Notes under the pieces: model-generated | Database searches by the model: none | Seen by the model: the letters and a program-made list of their open reading frames with translations, nothing else | What the model was told of the DNA's origin: nothing | DNA from: Lingula anatina | Taxonomy: Eukaryota; Brachiopoda; Lingulata; Lingulida; Lingulidae | Length of the DNA: 64,000 nucleotides | Assembly: GCF_001039355.2 (NCBI RefSeq) | Contig: NW_019773725.1 | Coordinates: 474,368-538,367, forward strand | Direction of reading: 5' to 3' | In this document: piece by piece, positions 1 to 11,188 of the stretch | Layout of the letters: each line of letters begins with the position of its first letter | Position numbering within the stretch: the stretch's first letter is position 1 | Program-made: the position numbers and the translations under genes

Positions 1-391
1 AAAAAAAAAAAAAAAAAAAAAAATAGAGATGTATTCTCTTTTAGTTCCTATTTAATTCATACACTGAAGAGGATGTGATGATTAAATAATACCTATTTTC
101 CAGCACTTTGTAAGATGCCAGAGAAGGCAAAAAATATCAATTCACAACTTTCCCATTTGTACATTGCCAGTTAAATAAATTAATATGTTTTCTGGGACAT
201 AATTTAGATCTGTACAGCAGTGGGCCTGATCTGGCCTCTTCTGAGCCTCTGGCTGACATTTACTTTCTAAAAAAACCAGTAATTTGAATGAGCCAGTTAT
301 TTCATAGCTATACTCATTACTTTGTAAAATGGTAATGGTAAGGGAGAAAGAAAAAGATAAATTGAAATAGAGAGAGAGAGAGAGAACGTAC
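1..391 (-). other. FBXO9 terminal intron, truncated by window edge
   Basis: The window opens with a 23-base A run. Downstream of the donor after FBXO9 exon 12 I see no exon encoding the expected C-terminal region, so this is intron. A short GA run lies at about 369-385. An open frame at 142-471 is an out-of-frame overlap with exon 12. Confidence 0.6.
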
Positions 392-1397
392 CACATGAAA
401 TACACGTTCCTCATGCTCTTGCTGTGCTTCTTGTTTTCTGCGTCTATACTTGCTGACAATTGTATCGGCATTGTTGCTTCTCCTCAGTACCCCAGTAACC
501 TAAACAAGATACCACAACCCACAACCATGAGCCAGGAATTTCAATCTAGATAGCAACTAGTACAGATAGTACAGACCATTTCATCAGTAATAAGTATAAT
601 TTTAATAGTATCTTTAAGGACAACAAAATTGCTTGGTTCTATCTAAGGGTATAAGATTAAAGTGCCATTCAGAATAGGGGACTAACTAGTCCGAGGGTCA
701 AATATGGCGACCCACTATAAGGCTGCGTTCACATGAAAAATCTATTTTCTAAAAATCTATTTGCAGTATCTTGTGATCATGGTCTGTGCCCTGAATACCC
801 CACGGCGTAATTACTGGCAGCGCAGAGAATTAATTACAGCTTTGGAAGTAACTGGCTCGCGCTGCCCGTAATTACGCCGCGGGTATTCAGGGCACAGACC
901 GTGATCACAAGATACCGCAAATAAATTTTTAGATTTTTAAAAACGCGGCCTAAAGCGTGCCATATAATCCACTAGTAGACACTGAATAGATATCCTGTGG
1001 GGAAGTATTCAAGTGGGTCGGCCACATTTGACCCTCGAACTAGTTAGTCCCCTATTCTGAATGGGGCCTAAAACTGATTGAGAAAACATATTTAAAATCT
1101 CACCTTGTTCCCAACTAGTCTGTAGTAGCCGTACATGATGCCAGAGGTCCTGTAGTGCTTGGAGACCAGTTTGGGGAGCACTGTGTGGGGGTCATCAGCT
1201 GTGGTTAGGAGCAGCATGTTGCCTGAAAGGTCATTAGGTCAGGGGTCATGAAGACCAAGGTGAAGGTCACTTGTTAAATGCATTCATATGCATTTCAATG
1301 CTGGAGTATATATGCAGATAGTTTTTACTTGTAGCATGTTGCAGCATTTTTACTTGTAGCAAGAAGTGTTTGTATGTATTTATATTATTGTATGCAT

Positions 1398-1455
<58 letters not shown>

Positions 1456-2107
1456 ACAACTAACACATCAGAAACGGGTCGTGTTCTGACCAAACAAATA
1501 AGCCTAACAGTAACACATATCATCATATTTCCATACTATTCAGTCATAACAGTGTGATCTTTTGATGATGTTTTTTTTTAATCTATACAGGTCTGAATGA
1601 AGAGAGAGAGAGAGAGAGAGATCACCCTGAATCTCACCATCAGCAAAGAATCTTGCATATCTGTAGTACTCCACAGAGTGCCAGGGTCTGTAGAAGCTGT
1701 CTAAACTGGGTTCCCCAGGGCGATAGTATACAGTCTTACTGATATAACATCCTAAGATAAAGTATTAGGGTTTACAATATGTATTTCAAATAAATGTGAA
1801 CAAAAACCATTAATTGAAAAGTCCCTTTTAACAAAAAATTGAAATTTCAAAGTGTCATAATTTTGTACATTAAATCAGAATGGCAAAACATAATGCGGGG
1901 CAAGTGCTATCATTCTGTAATACACCAACATGACTACAGAAATCAGGACCAAAATTGTTTGAACTTTTAACTTGTCTGAACATGACACAATATTACCGTG
2001 AACATGGACGTGAGGCTTGTTGAGGTACAGCAGTCTCCAGGAACCTTCACTATCAGTGTGCTCACAGTTCAAACCCCAGGTTCTGCCAAATAAATAATTG
2101 AATACAA

Positions 2108-2138
<31 letters not shown>

Positions 2139-2631
2139 AACTGCTAGGTACTAGTAATGTCACTCTTCATTCAATTATTCAATTATCTCGTAAAATGTCT
2201 AGTCTTTTATCATCTATTTATTCTTTTTTTCTGTAAGTAATACACTAGTCAAGCTTAAAATAACATGACATGTGGTGGAGATCACTGATATTCATACCCT
2301 TATAAAAAGTTAAAAAGATTGGTCTCTTATATATTACCTGAGACTGGCTAGCCTCCAGAGTTCATCATCTCTGGCACACAGGTAAAACCCTCGACACACC
2401 TGTAATGTACACAATAATCCCACGTTATACTCCCATCAGTATAGCATACACAACAATTTCAGTTTATATTACCATCAATATAGTATACACATACACACAG
2501 TATAGTAATTTGTAATTAGTCATAGCATTTAAAATATGTTTTTCAGCGTCTTTTGTATGAGAGCTGCTGGTAAAAGGCAAGTTGTACACCCCTTAATGAT
2601 GAGTTGAGCCATCATGCCCCTTAGGTGAAAA

Positions 2632-2662
<31 letters not shown>

Positions 2663-4136
2663 CTATATGAATAAATAAATATCAGAACTTCAGAAAAAGT
2701 GTCCTTACCATAGAGAGTTGTTCCAAGGATCTCATATCTAATTGATCTGATACGACCCATTTAAATATGTACATTAATACTTCCACTGGTAAAACAGAGA
2801 TGTGGGTTTTCTGGAAAAAAAATGAACTTATATGCAGATTTTATAATTTCATGTGAGTGGTGAATTTCTTTATACAAGGTAAATAGCTTTAGAATTAAAA
2901 GAACAAATATTCAACATTATACACATACATAATTACCAATCAAAGAATTTGGTATCATTTAATCTTAATCTAAATTCTATTGCCAAATATTATAACATGT
3001 TGACTATTGATTTAATGCCACATTCAAAAGCAAAAGCTTAGAAAGTCCAACTCAAATGACTTCTGTTATTAATGAAAATTGTCACACACATACTTGCTGC
3101 TCGTACTCTGCCTCGCACACGTGCTTCACATCACGACGCACACGCAGTTTCTGAAAATGCTGCACAAGATCGTCCAAGTCTGCCTCCTCCTCATCTTCAG
3201 TCTGGCCACTTACAGGAGAATGAAAAACAAACAAACGAATAATAATAATAAATAAATAAACAGTGACATAATATTTAATATTCCAAAGTAAATCATGTAC
3301 ATATTTGGTAGTTAATCAAGTTAAATAAAGTTAAGGTTGGGGTCTATTAGTCTGGGTGAAATGTATCACCCTTTGGATACACGTAATTAGTCAACCTACC
3401 TTGCACTTCCAATGGAACTACTGCTTTCTAATCTCTCTGAGGGGAAAAAAGCAAAATATTATTAAGTAATAATCTTTATCTTATAAAAATTAATATTGCA
3501 AAACGAATATTAAATTATTGTTGCAAACATGCATATATTGTTGGTGTTTTCCGATGCTTTCACTTTCACCACTGGCACTGTTTCCTGAGGGCTCTTTCCC
3601 AATGTAACTTATGTTTTAGGTACCAGTTCTTCTGTATTGTAGTCAACACCAGGAAGAGGGGTGTTGATCTGTTCATCTTGGCCCCGTAACTCAAAAGCGC
3701 GTTGTGACCGAGCGTAAGCGTCACGATTCCCTAACTTGCCCATACTTGCCCCATAAGGGGGTTATGGAATTGAGACTCTTGCGCTCGGTCGCAATGCGCG
3801 ATGCTTTCAAGTTATGTAGCCCTGCATTTAGCGATCATATTCATTACGTTCACTTGAGGTTAGAATACATCACAGTGTTCAGGAATGACTTTATCAGCAA
3901 AATCTGGGCGACACTTTCATTTTATCAGACAACTGCTTTTTCATAAAATAAAAGGACACAACTTTGATCTTAAAGTATGCACCTATTTTCAGTTTTTTTG
4001 GGTAAAATACTTATGTGAAACATTCCCCTGCTGGGCTAGTACTTACCTCTTTTCCGGACTTTGTTTTTTCTCAGCTCCTCTATCCTGAACTCTATGTCTG
4101 GTACCAACTGGATGGCCTGGCGGTAATACCTGACAG
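392..4136 (-). CDS. FBXO9: FBXO9, exons 4-12 (haplotype 1, 3' part)
   Basis: F-box only protein 9 is the substrate adaptor of an SCF (SKP1-CUL1-F-box) ubiquitin ligase. Exons in transcript order: 4136-4047, 3436-3400, 3208-3094, 2810-2709, 2399-2338, 2082-1997, 1751-1638, 1222-1104, 499-392. All have AG/GT flanks and join in phase. Exon 4 ends the TPR-like region ([14 protein letters not shown]). Exon 6 is acidic and Gln-rich. Exon 7 carries the F-box start ([19 protein letters not shown]) and exon 8 continues it ([20 protein letters not shown]). Exons 9-12 give the conserved C-terminal region ([27 protein letters not shown]). After FHV a GT donor follows and no further exon is visible, so the last exon (about 55 residues in relatives) lies left of the window. 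Exons 1-3 of the same haplotype lie at 14578-15806, separated by an allelic insertion. Family assignment rests on collinearity with animal FBXO9. Confidence 0.9.
667..1062. mobile_element. Nested palindromic MITE pair in FBXO9 intron 11
   Basis: Outer inverted arms (about 667-716 and 1012-1062) share ATTCAGAATAGGGGACTAAC followed by a degenerate CGGGTCAAATATGGCCGACCC block. Inside lies a second palindrome (about 720-950) whose arms read GCGTTCACATG and, further in, CGGTCTGTGCCCTGAATACC. No coding capacity is visible. The outer family recurs at about 41324-41479 and 58680-58830, and the inner one at 9513-9759. I infer non-autonomous inverted-repeat DNA transposons, one inserted into the other. 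Confidence 0.7.
1402..1453. repeat. (GA)n microsatellite
   Basis: An uninterrupted GA tract of about 52 bases in FBXO9 intron 10. A shorter GA run lies at about 1602-1620. Confidence 0.95.
2101..2140. repeat. (AAAT)n microsatellite
   Basis: About ten AAAT units in an FBXO9 intron. The allelic equivalent is at about 4592-4625. Similar AAAT tracts occur at 2631-2664 and 5118-5156, with different lengths in the two alleles. Confidence 0.9.
3615..3835. repeat. Palindromic repeat fragment in FBXO9 intron 4
   Basis: Contains a 'CAACACCAGGAAGAGGGGTG' block and GCGCGTTGTGACCGAGCG with its inverted partner CGCTCGGTCGCAATGCGCG, so it folds back on itself. The allele at about 6130-6440 carries an extra 110 bp or so here. 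It is related to the family at 20536-20795 and 48331-48582. Confidence 0.5.
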
Positions 4137-4395
4137 CTAAATAGAAATTATAAATAGATCAGACTATAGAATAAGAGAGGTGATACCATCCCCTGGGTTT
4201 GTACCACCAGCTGGATGGCCTGGCGGTAATACCTGACAGCTAAATAAAAATTATAAATAGATAAGACTATAGAATCCGAGAGGTGTTACCTCTCCCTTAG
4301 TATGTACCACCAGCTGGACAGCCTGTTGGTAATACCTGACAGCTAAATAGAAATTATAAACAGCTCATCATGCTATAGGATCAGAGGGGTGACAT
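4101..4395. repeat. About 100-bp tandem triplication including the 5' part of FBXO9 exon 4
   Basis: Three units begin with GTACCA at 4101, 4201 and 4304. Each contains the start of exon 4 (antisense CAGCTGGATGGCCTGGCGG) and its adjoining splice acceptor. The first unit leads into the complete exon 4. The second and third lack the exon's 3' part. The other allele (6679-6810) has one unit only. Confidence 0.88.
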
Positions 4396-4426
4396 GAATA
4401 TGCATATTTCCAAGTAAAGAAAGGGT

Positions 4427-4427
4427 N
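4427..4427. other. Single-N assembly join 1
   Basis: The sequence left of this N continues the same locus as 6849 and 14200. The sequence right of it restarts at the equivalent of position 1943. See findings. Confidence 0.9.
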
Positions 4428-4482
4428 TTCAGGACCAAAATTGTTTGAACTTTTAACTTGTCTGAACATGACACAATATTAC

Positions 4483-4593
4483 CGTGAACATGGACGTGAG
4501 GCTTGTTGAGGTACAGCAGTCTCCAGGAACCTTCACTATCAGTGTGCTCACAGTTCAAACCCCAGGTTCTGCCAAATAAATAATTGAATACAA

Positions 4594-4624
<31 letters not shown>

Positions 4625-5119
4625 AACTGCTAGGTACTAGTAATGTCACTCTTCATTCAATTATTCAATTATCTCGTAAAATGTCTAGTCTTTTATCATC
4701 TATTTATTCTTTTTTTCTGTAAGTAATACACTAGTCAAACTTAAAATAACATGACATGTGGTGGAGATCACTGATATTCATACCCTTATAAAAAGTTAAA
4801 AAGATTGGTCTCTTATATATTACCTGAGACTGGCTAGCCTCCAGAGTTCATCATCTCTGGCACACAGGTAAAACCCTCGACACACCTGTAATGTACACAA
4901 TAATCCCACGTTATACTCCCATCAGTATAGTATACACAACAATTTCAGTTTATATTACCATCAATATAGTATACACATACACAGTATAGTAATTTGTAAT
5001 TACGTAGTCATAGCCTTTAAAATATGTTTTTCAGTGTCTTTTGTATGAGAGCTGCTGGTAAAAGGCAAGTTGTACACCCCTTAATGAAGAGTTGAGCCAT
5101 CATGCCCCTTAGGTGAAAA

Positions 5120-5158
<39 letters not shown>

Positions 5159-6935
5159 CTGTAAGAATAAATGAATATCAGAACTTCAGAAAAAGTGTCC
5201 TTACCATAGAGAGTTGTTCCAAGGATCTCATATCTAACTGATCTGATACGACCCATTTAAATATGTACATTAATACTTCCACTGGTAAAACAGAGATGTG
5301 GGTTCTCTGGAAAAAAATTGAACTTATTTGCAGGTTCGATAATGCAGCCTTGAATGTTTTTAGAATTTTGAGAGTCAAAATTTACAAATGGCTTCATTGT
5401 CAAACTTGCATATGAGTGGTGAATTTCTTTACACAACATAAATAGCTTTAGGAATCTAAGATCAAATATTCAACAAAATACACATACAAAATTACCAATC
5501 AAAGAATTGGATCGCATTTCATCTTGATCTAAATTGTATTGCCAAATATTATTAAATGCTGAATAATGACTTATTGCCACATTTAAAATGAAAAGCTTAC
5601 AAAATCCAAGTCAAATGACCTGTGGTATTAATGAAAATTGTCACAAACATACTTGCTGCTCATACTCTGCCTCGCACACGTTCTTCACATCACGACGCAC
5701 ACGCAGTTTCTGAAAATGCTGCACAAGATCGTCCAAGTCTGCCTCATCTTCATCTTCAGTCTGGCCACTTACAGAATGAAAAATAAATAAATAAATAAAA
5801 CTGACATTACATTTAATATTCCAGAAACTTGCAGAGGTTAGGTAATTAATTAAGTTAAACAGAGGCTGGGGTCTATTAGTCTGGGTGAAATATATCACCC
5901 TTCAGATACATGTAAATACTCAACCTACCTTGCACTTCCAATGGAACTACTGCTTTGTAATCTCTCTGAGGGGAAAAAAGCAAAATATTATTAAGTTATA
6001 ATCTCTATCTTATAAGAATTAATGTTGTAAATTAATATGATTTTATTGTTGCAAGCATGCATACATTGTTGGCGTTTCCGGATGCTTTCACTTTCACCAC
6101 TGGCAAAGTGTTGTGGGCTCATTCCCAATGTAATGTTTTAGGTGCATCGATGCACCTCTGTAGAGACTCTCATTGAATACAGTCAAATAAATAGATTAAC
6201 ATGCCTCCTCTTGTTTGTAATGTATTCATACATTTTATCACCAGTTCTACTGTATTGTACTCAACACCAGGAGGAGGGGTGTCTGTTGATCTGGACCCCG
6301 TTACAAGAAAGCACCGTGCATTGCGACCGAGTGCAAGTGACTAGATTCCATAACTCGCCCATACTCACCCCATATGGGGGTTATAGAATCAAGACTCTTG
6401 TACTCAGTCGCAATATGCGATGCTTTCTAGTACTGGGGCCCTGATTGTATTTAGCAATCATATTCATTACATTCCCTTGAAGTCAGAATATATCACAGAG
6501 TTTAGGAACAACTTTATAAGCAATATCTGGGCATACCGTCATTTATTCGGACAGCTTATGCTTTTTCATAAAATAAAAGAAGGACACCACACTGATCTAA
6601 AAGTCTGCACCAATTTTCAATTTTTGGGGTAAAATAAAATACTTATGTGAAACATTCCCCTGCTGGGCGAGTACTTACCTCTTTTCCGGACTTTGTTTTT
6701 TCTCAGTTCCTCTATCCTGAATTCTATATCTGGTACCAACTGGATGGCCTGGCGATAATACCTGACAGCTAAATAGAAATTATAAACAGTTCATCACACT
6801 ATAGGATCAGAGGGGTGACATGAATATGCATATTTCCAAGTAAAGAAAGTCTTCACTCCTCCTGTTCTATGTAACAAGTTTTGCATCTAATTATATTCTT
6901 CTGGTCCAAGCACTGGTTGAGAAGACCCCCCCCCC

Positions 6936-6968
<33 letters not shown>

Positions 6969-8483
6969 ACCTCTTATAGAATCTACCTACGGTCCAAACA
7001 GCATTGTTAGAGGACATTCAGAAACAGAAGAGCCAAGTGCTAGCTGGCCCACAACCAGTCAAATTGAGCCGAGATTTAATTAGTGCCCCTGCAGGGATGA
7101 CGCGTGGGGGCGTGCAAGAGGTAGAGAGACCATTACACGATTAAGCAGTCTTCCTTTCATGTAGGTCTGCCATATTCAGGCTGTGGACCAGCTAGCACTC
7201 GGCTCTTCTCATTCCGAATGGCCTCTTACTATGGATGTCTGGGACAATTACCTTCAAACAACATTCCTGACTTTTCAGCATTCACTCCCACCAAAAACAG
7301 ACGTCTAGCCTAAACGAAAAATAATATTATTCTGATAACACAAAGTGTATGTATAAATTCAACATAGTAAAGTTTAGACAATTGCTTAACATATTCTTAC
7401 TGACCAGCTTAAGAAATTGAAAATATTTCATTATTTTTTCCGACATTTACCTTGACTAATTTCAAATTTTCCAATATGTCTAAAATAACATAGCCACTAT
7501 AACTAATTTAAAATGTTTGCCAGAAAGAAACTTTCCCGTACTGTAACTGACTCGATCACTGGACTTAAAACTTTATTTCATATCTTATATATTCTGATAT
7601 TTGGAATATTAATATGGATAAATATTTTGCTTTTAATATCAAAATCTCAGAGACCAGCTATACGTTAGCCTTACCTTCTCAAAATCATTTACATTCACAT
7701 CCTCTGTTGACTTTTTTCCTGGACCATTATCTTGACCTTGACCTGACCTGACACCCTTCTGACCTTGACCTTTTTTCAACTCTTGCTGCCACTGTGATCT
7801 GAATTTGTGCAGCTGATCTTGAATATTAGACGATTCCTCCGACTCCTCCTGTTCCTCATCCTCTGAAGAAGAATCAGACCCAGCTGTTCGTATGGCATTT
7901 TCATCCTGCAAGAAAAGGGGGAATACTGGTACACACTGGTGTTTTAAACATGGGATGTCTCATGGGAAGTGAGTTAAAGTTTATTTTGAAAGCAGCACCT
8001 GTGTCCTCTTGATCCCCTTATAGTTTTAGTACTAGCTGATGTCTAAATGGAGTCCATATTCAAATTTAGTTAAAATAGCTAGGTAATTTATTAACACATT
8101 TATAATATACACGGAAAATCACCACTAGAACTACAAGTTTTGAATTACTATTATTATCGTCAGAAACGTGTATAAATCAAATTGATACCGGTTGGTAATA
8201 TAATTCTGGAACTTACATTAACTTAAGCAGCAACTGTAATGTAATGTAATGCAGGTTCTGGAATTTGATTTATAAAAATCTCTGATTCTTATTCTATTGC
8301 ATGGCTAAAAACATCCACCCTTTTACTACCACTATTACTTAGCAAGGCCTAGCAAATCTTATTACCAGTTTACTTGGCAAGAACAGGGTCAGGGGTACCA
8401 TATTTCCCTCAATTGAGTCGGAAAGGTTAAAATGCTACTTGACAGTCCTGCACTTATTTGTAATATTATGCTTCACTTACCAT
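4483..8483 (-). CDS. FBXO9: FBXO9, exons 1-9 (allelic haplotig copy)
   Basis: Second copy of FBXO9. Exons: ATG 8483-8481, then 7905-7675, 7309-7252, 6768-6679, 5965-5929, 5767-5653, 5306-5205, 4885-4824, 4568-4483. The initiator ATG is the last three bases of exon 1, before a strong GTAAGT-type donor, so residue 2 (Asp) opens exon 2. Exon 2 is acidic and Ser-rich and includes [12 protein letters not shown], the FBXO9 N-terminal signature. Exon 3 (58 nt) reads [15 protein letters not shown], start of the TPR-like helices. Exons 4-9 match 1997-4136 with a few substitutions (for example KNVCEAE here, KHVCEAE there). Introns are almost identical too, and the copy ends at the single N at 4427. I infer an uncollapsed allele, not a paralogue. 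Exons 10-13 are absent from this copy. Confidence 0.88.
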
Positions 8484-8512
8484 TGCATAAAATGTTCAGT
8501 TGTCCTATTCTT

Positions 8513-8587
8513 TCAGGCGGTTAGTTCACGGCAAGTGAAGCAAATAACGGAACTAAAAAACAATCTGGCCTTCCTGAAAGCCGCCAT
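8513..8587 (-). other. Upstream ORF in FBXO9 5' UTR (24 codons)
   Basis: The ATG lies inside AAAATGGCGGC and the frame stays open for 24 codons, ending TGA 30 bases before the FBXO9 ATG. The peptide is basic and hydrophobic (starts MAAFRKARLFF). The identical uORF is at 15836-15910 in the other allele. The main ATG is the last codon of the same exon. An effect on FBXO9 translation is an inference. Confidence 0.55.
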
Positions 8588-8590
8588 TTT
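8580..8590 (-). promoter_or_regulatory. YY1-type motif AAAATGGCGGC at FBXO9 5' end
   Basis: Exact fit to the AAnATGGCGGC consensus that is commonly found at or just after housekeeping transcription starts. It is about 100 bases before the FBXO9 start codon in transcript direction, and also supplies the uORF start. The same motif is at 15903-15913. The transcription start itself cannot be seen. Confidence 0.5.
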
Positions 8591-8863
8591 GGAATAGAGG
8601 GAAGAATGGAGAACACGAAGGAAATGACGTGAAATGATATCGATTGCGAGGCTACGGCGAAGAGACAGACATAAAGTGTTGAACTTTACTGTAATTTGGC
8701 ATTTATATGTTATTCTTTTCATGTTTAACATACAAAGTGAAAATTTATAGCATAGAATATTGAGTTATGCAAACTGAATTCGAAAAAAATCATTGGAGTG
8801 AAACATTTTCAGGGATGCAAGATCGGTCTCCTCATACGCTGTCAAAGGAAGAAAAACCCACCG

Positions 8864-8900
8864 ATGGCTGCAGTTAGTTGGACATTTACGAGTACAAATG
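8864..8900 (+). other. Candidate 5' exon with ATG, divergent from FBXO9 (allele copy)
   Basis: CCACCGATGGCTGCAG has a good start context, stays open for 12 codons, and meets a GTAGGT donor after AATG. It is oriented toward PI4KB. Spliced directly to the PI4KB acceptor at 23998, it would give a short uORF stopping before the PI4KB ATG, so it would be a 5' UTR exon. The allelic copy is at 17783-17819. No other evidence of transcription is available. Confidence 0.35.
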
Positions 8901-9512
8901 GTAGGTTGATTGGTGTTTGTTAACTCTGAACTTGAGAAAGATTTAAGATGCAGAGATATGGGGTAAGTGTAATATTTCAATTGACGATCGTTGGTTGAGT
9001 GATAGCTGTATTTCTTGATGTTCAGCTGGACAACTTTGACAAAACTTGGGTCCAAGTTCTCAAGATCATTTCCACAGTCGAGATTACTGCCAAGTCAGAG
9101 GTTGTAACACAAAACAGAAACATGGGTTGCGATCTTATTTCGCTTTTCCTTTTTCGACAATACGCTAGAAAAGCCTAATGAACCTAATGGTTTAAGTCAT
9201 GATTTTACCAGTTATCATCTGTTGCACATGCTGCATTTTTTTTTCTAATCTGAAGTCAGTGAAGATAAATTACTAGTAAAGACATTCAGACCCTCATTAC
9301 AGTGTGCCTCTAGTTTACTTGTACCTAACCCCCATTTATATATCATAGGGAAGAAATAATATAGGAGGAATAGGGTCATGATTAATGAGATACATGCTGT
9401 GCTTTGTGATTCAGTCAGTCTGCTGGCGATCTACTTACGAGTTCATGTTTGTGACTAGATACCAAATGTTGAGGAAAACATAATTAAATAATTCTAATTA
9501 AATCATGTTTTA

Positions 9513-9759
9513 GGCTTCATTCACATGCAATGTCTATTTTCTAAATTCTATTTTCTATTCGCGGTATGTCTTATGATCACGGTCTGTGCCCTGGCGTAAT
9601 TACTGGCAGCGCGAGCCACTTACTATAAGTTACTATAAGTAACTGGCTCGCGCTGCCAGTAATTACGCGGCGGGATATTCAGTGCACAGACCGTGATCAT
9701 AAGATAGCACGAATAGAAAATAGATTTTTAGAAAATAGACATTCCATGTGAACGAAGCC
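9513..9759. mobile_element. Palindromic MITE, TA target duplication, absent from the other allele
   Basis: A near-perfect hairpin of 247 bp begins GGCTTCATTCACATG and ends CATGTGAACGAAGCC, with TA on both sides (9511-9512, 9760-9761). The other allele has an unoccupied GTTTAAGACC at 18421-18430. It belongs to the same family as the inner palindrome at about 720-950. No coding capacity. The TA duplication fits Tc1/mariner-type mobilisation. Confidence 0.82.
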
Positions 9760-10307
9760 TAAGACCAAAGCTTTCTGACTACCTCAACACAGAATACATC
9801 AGTAATAATCTCTTACTTGTGGATGTTGGGCCCATTTCACAGAATGGGTGAAAGGAAGAAATGGCTAAAATTTTAAGTAAAATTATAATAATTCTTCATT
9901 TTGATTTTATTTTAATAGTGTGCTGTAAATTAGTTATATCCAGCTTACCTATAATATCACTGTGGTTGCTTAGTAATGGATATTTATAACATGAAATGAA
10001 GTTTTGAATATAAATACATGTTAGTTACACACAGCTAAATTCAGGAAGCAGTGTGGGCATGTTAGATTTATTTTCAGTTCATTAAGTTGAAATTATGAAT
10101 GGGCACTGCAGTTGTTATCTGTGTGGACAGTGACCTGAAAGTGAAGATATTGATACCTAGGATGTATATTTGGAATTCAAAACCAAATGATAGTATTCCG
10201 CTTATCACATGGTATGTAGCATCACAATTTGGATTAGATAATTTCTAATGGAACTGCAGATATAAGCAAATATTTGAGAGTAGATTTGTGAAGGGCAAAT
10301 GCACACA

Positions 10308-10350
<43 letters not shown>

Positions 10351-10389
10351 GGGGGGGGGGGGTGTTGGTAGGGTGAGGTGGTGTGGGGT

Positions 10390-10390
10390 N
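10390..10390. other. Single-N assembly join 2
   Basis: It follows a poly-T/poly-G tract (10310-10362). Alignment with 14200-19075 ends here. Sequence after it (10391 onward) does not match what follows 19075. Confidence 0.85.
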
Positions 10391-11188
10391 CAACATTGTA
10401 GGAAATTAATTGCAAGATAATAAGTAAACTTATGTGAAAATTCATAAATTTGGGTGTCTGAAAGTACACTGTTCTGCATCAGTGCTCATGCAATAGCCCA
10501 GATCACACATTTTTTTAATAATGCATTATTATTTTTGTCTCCAAAATATACAAATTGATTTAACACTTTCACTTTAAAGTTCAAACCCCCCTCTTTCAAA
10601 TGACATAAAGCAAAAACACCTGTTTGCTTGGAGACATTGAGAAAAATGAGATTAAAAAGGTGGGGTGTCCTTCATTTTTAAAAAATGATAAGGATTTTTC
10701 AAAGTTAAAATTTAGTGTATTTTAATTATGCCAGACCATTTTCAGTATGATAGTTGGGTTCCTGAAATGTTAAAATATAAAGTCATGAAAGCTGCAAAGC
10801 AATGGGATATTAAGAACTATTGTTATAGTGTTTTTCTTAACTAGGTCACCATGACCTAGATCCATGTGAGGCACAGCAAGCCCTCAGCTGGGCCCAACTT
10901 TGGAGAGTCATAACTCTGAAACCAGTTGAGATCTCAATCTAAAATTTCAGGATTTTTCTAGTCCCTATAATATCTACAAAATATGTGAAAATCAGCAAGT
11001 TTCTTGACGGAGGGTACCCTCGCTGGATGAGTTGATATGGAATGACCCTAAATTTGATTTTCACCCACTAAACTGTGTCATAGAAAATTGGCAAGCTTGT
11101 GAAATAGAATCATTGAAAACAAAAGATAAAATTCTAATTGAAATAAAACCAGACATTGGATAAGCCTGAAACCAAGTACACCTACCGT

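Noticed and set aside
142-471. 109-codon minus-strand open frame
   Set aside because: Overlaps FBXO9 exon 12 in a different frame. The FBXO9 frame has splice sites and homology.
8765-9055. Minus-strand open frame beginning MDPSFVKVV (also at 17756-17974)
   Set aside because: Starts from a non-ATG codon, covers the divergent ATG exon candidate in antisense, and resembles no family.
10205-10479. Poly-Lys/Pro open frames
   Set aside because: Products of the poly-T/poly-G tract at 10310-10362 and interrupted by an N.
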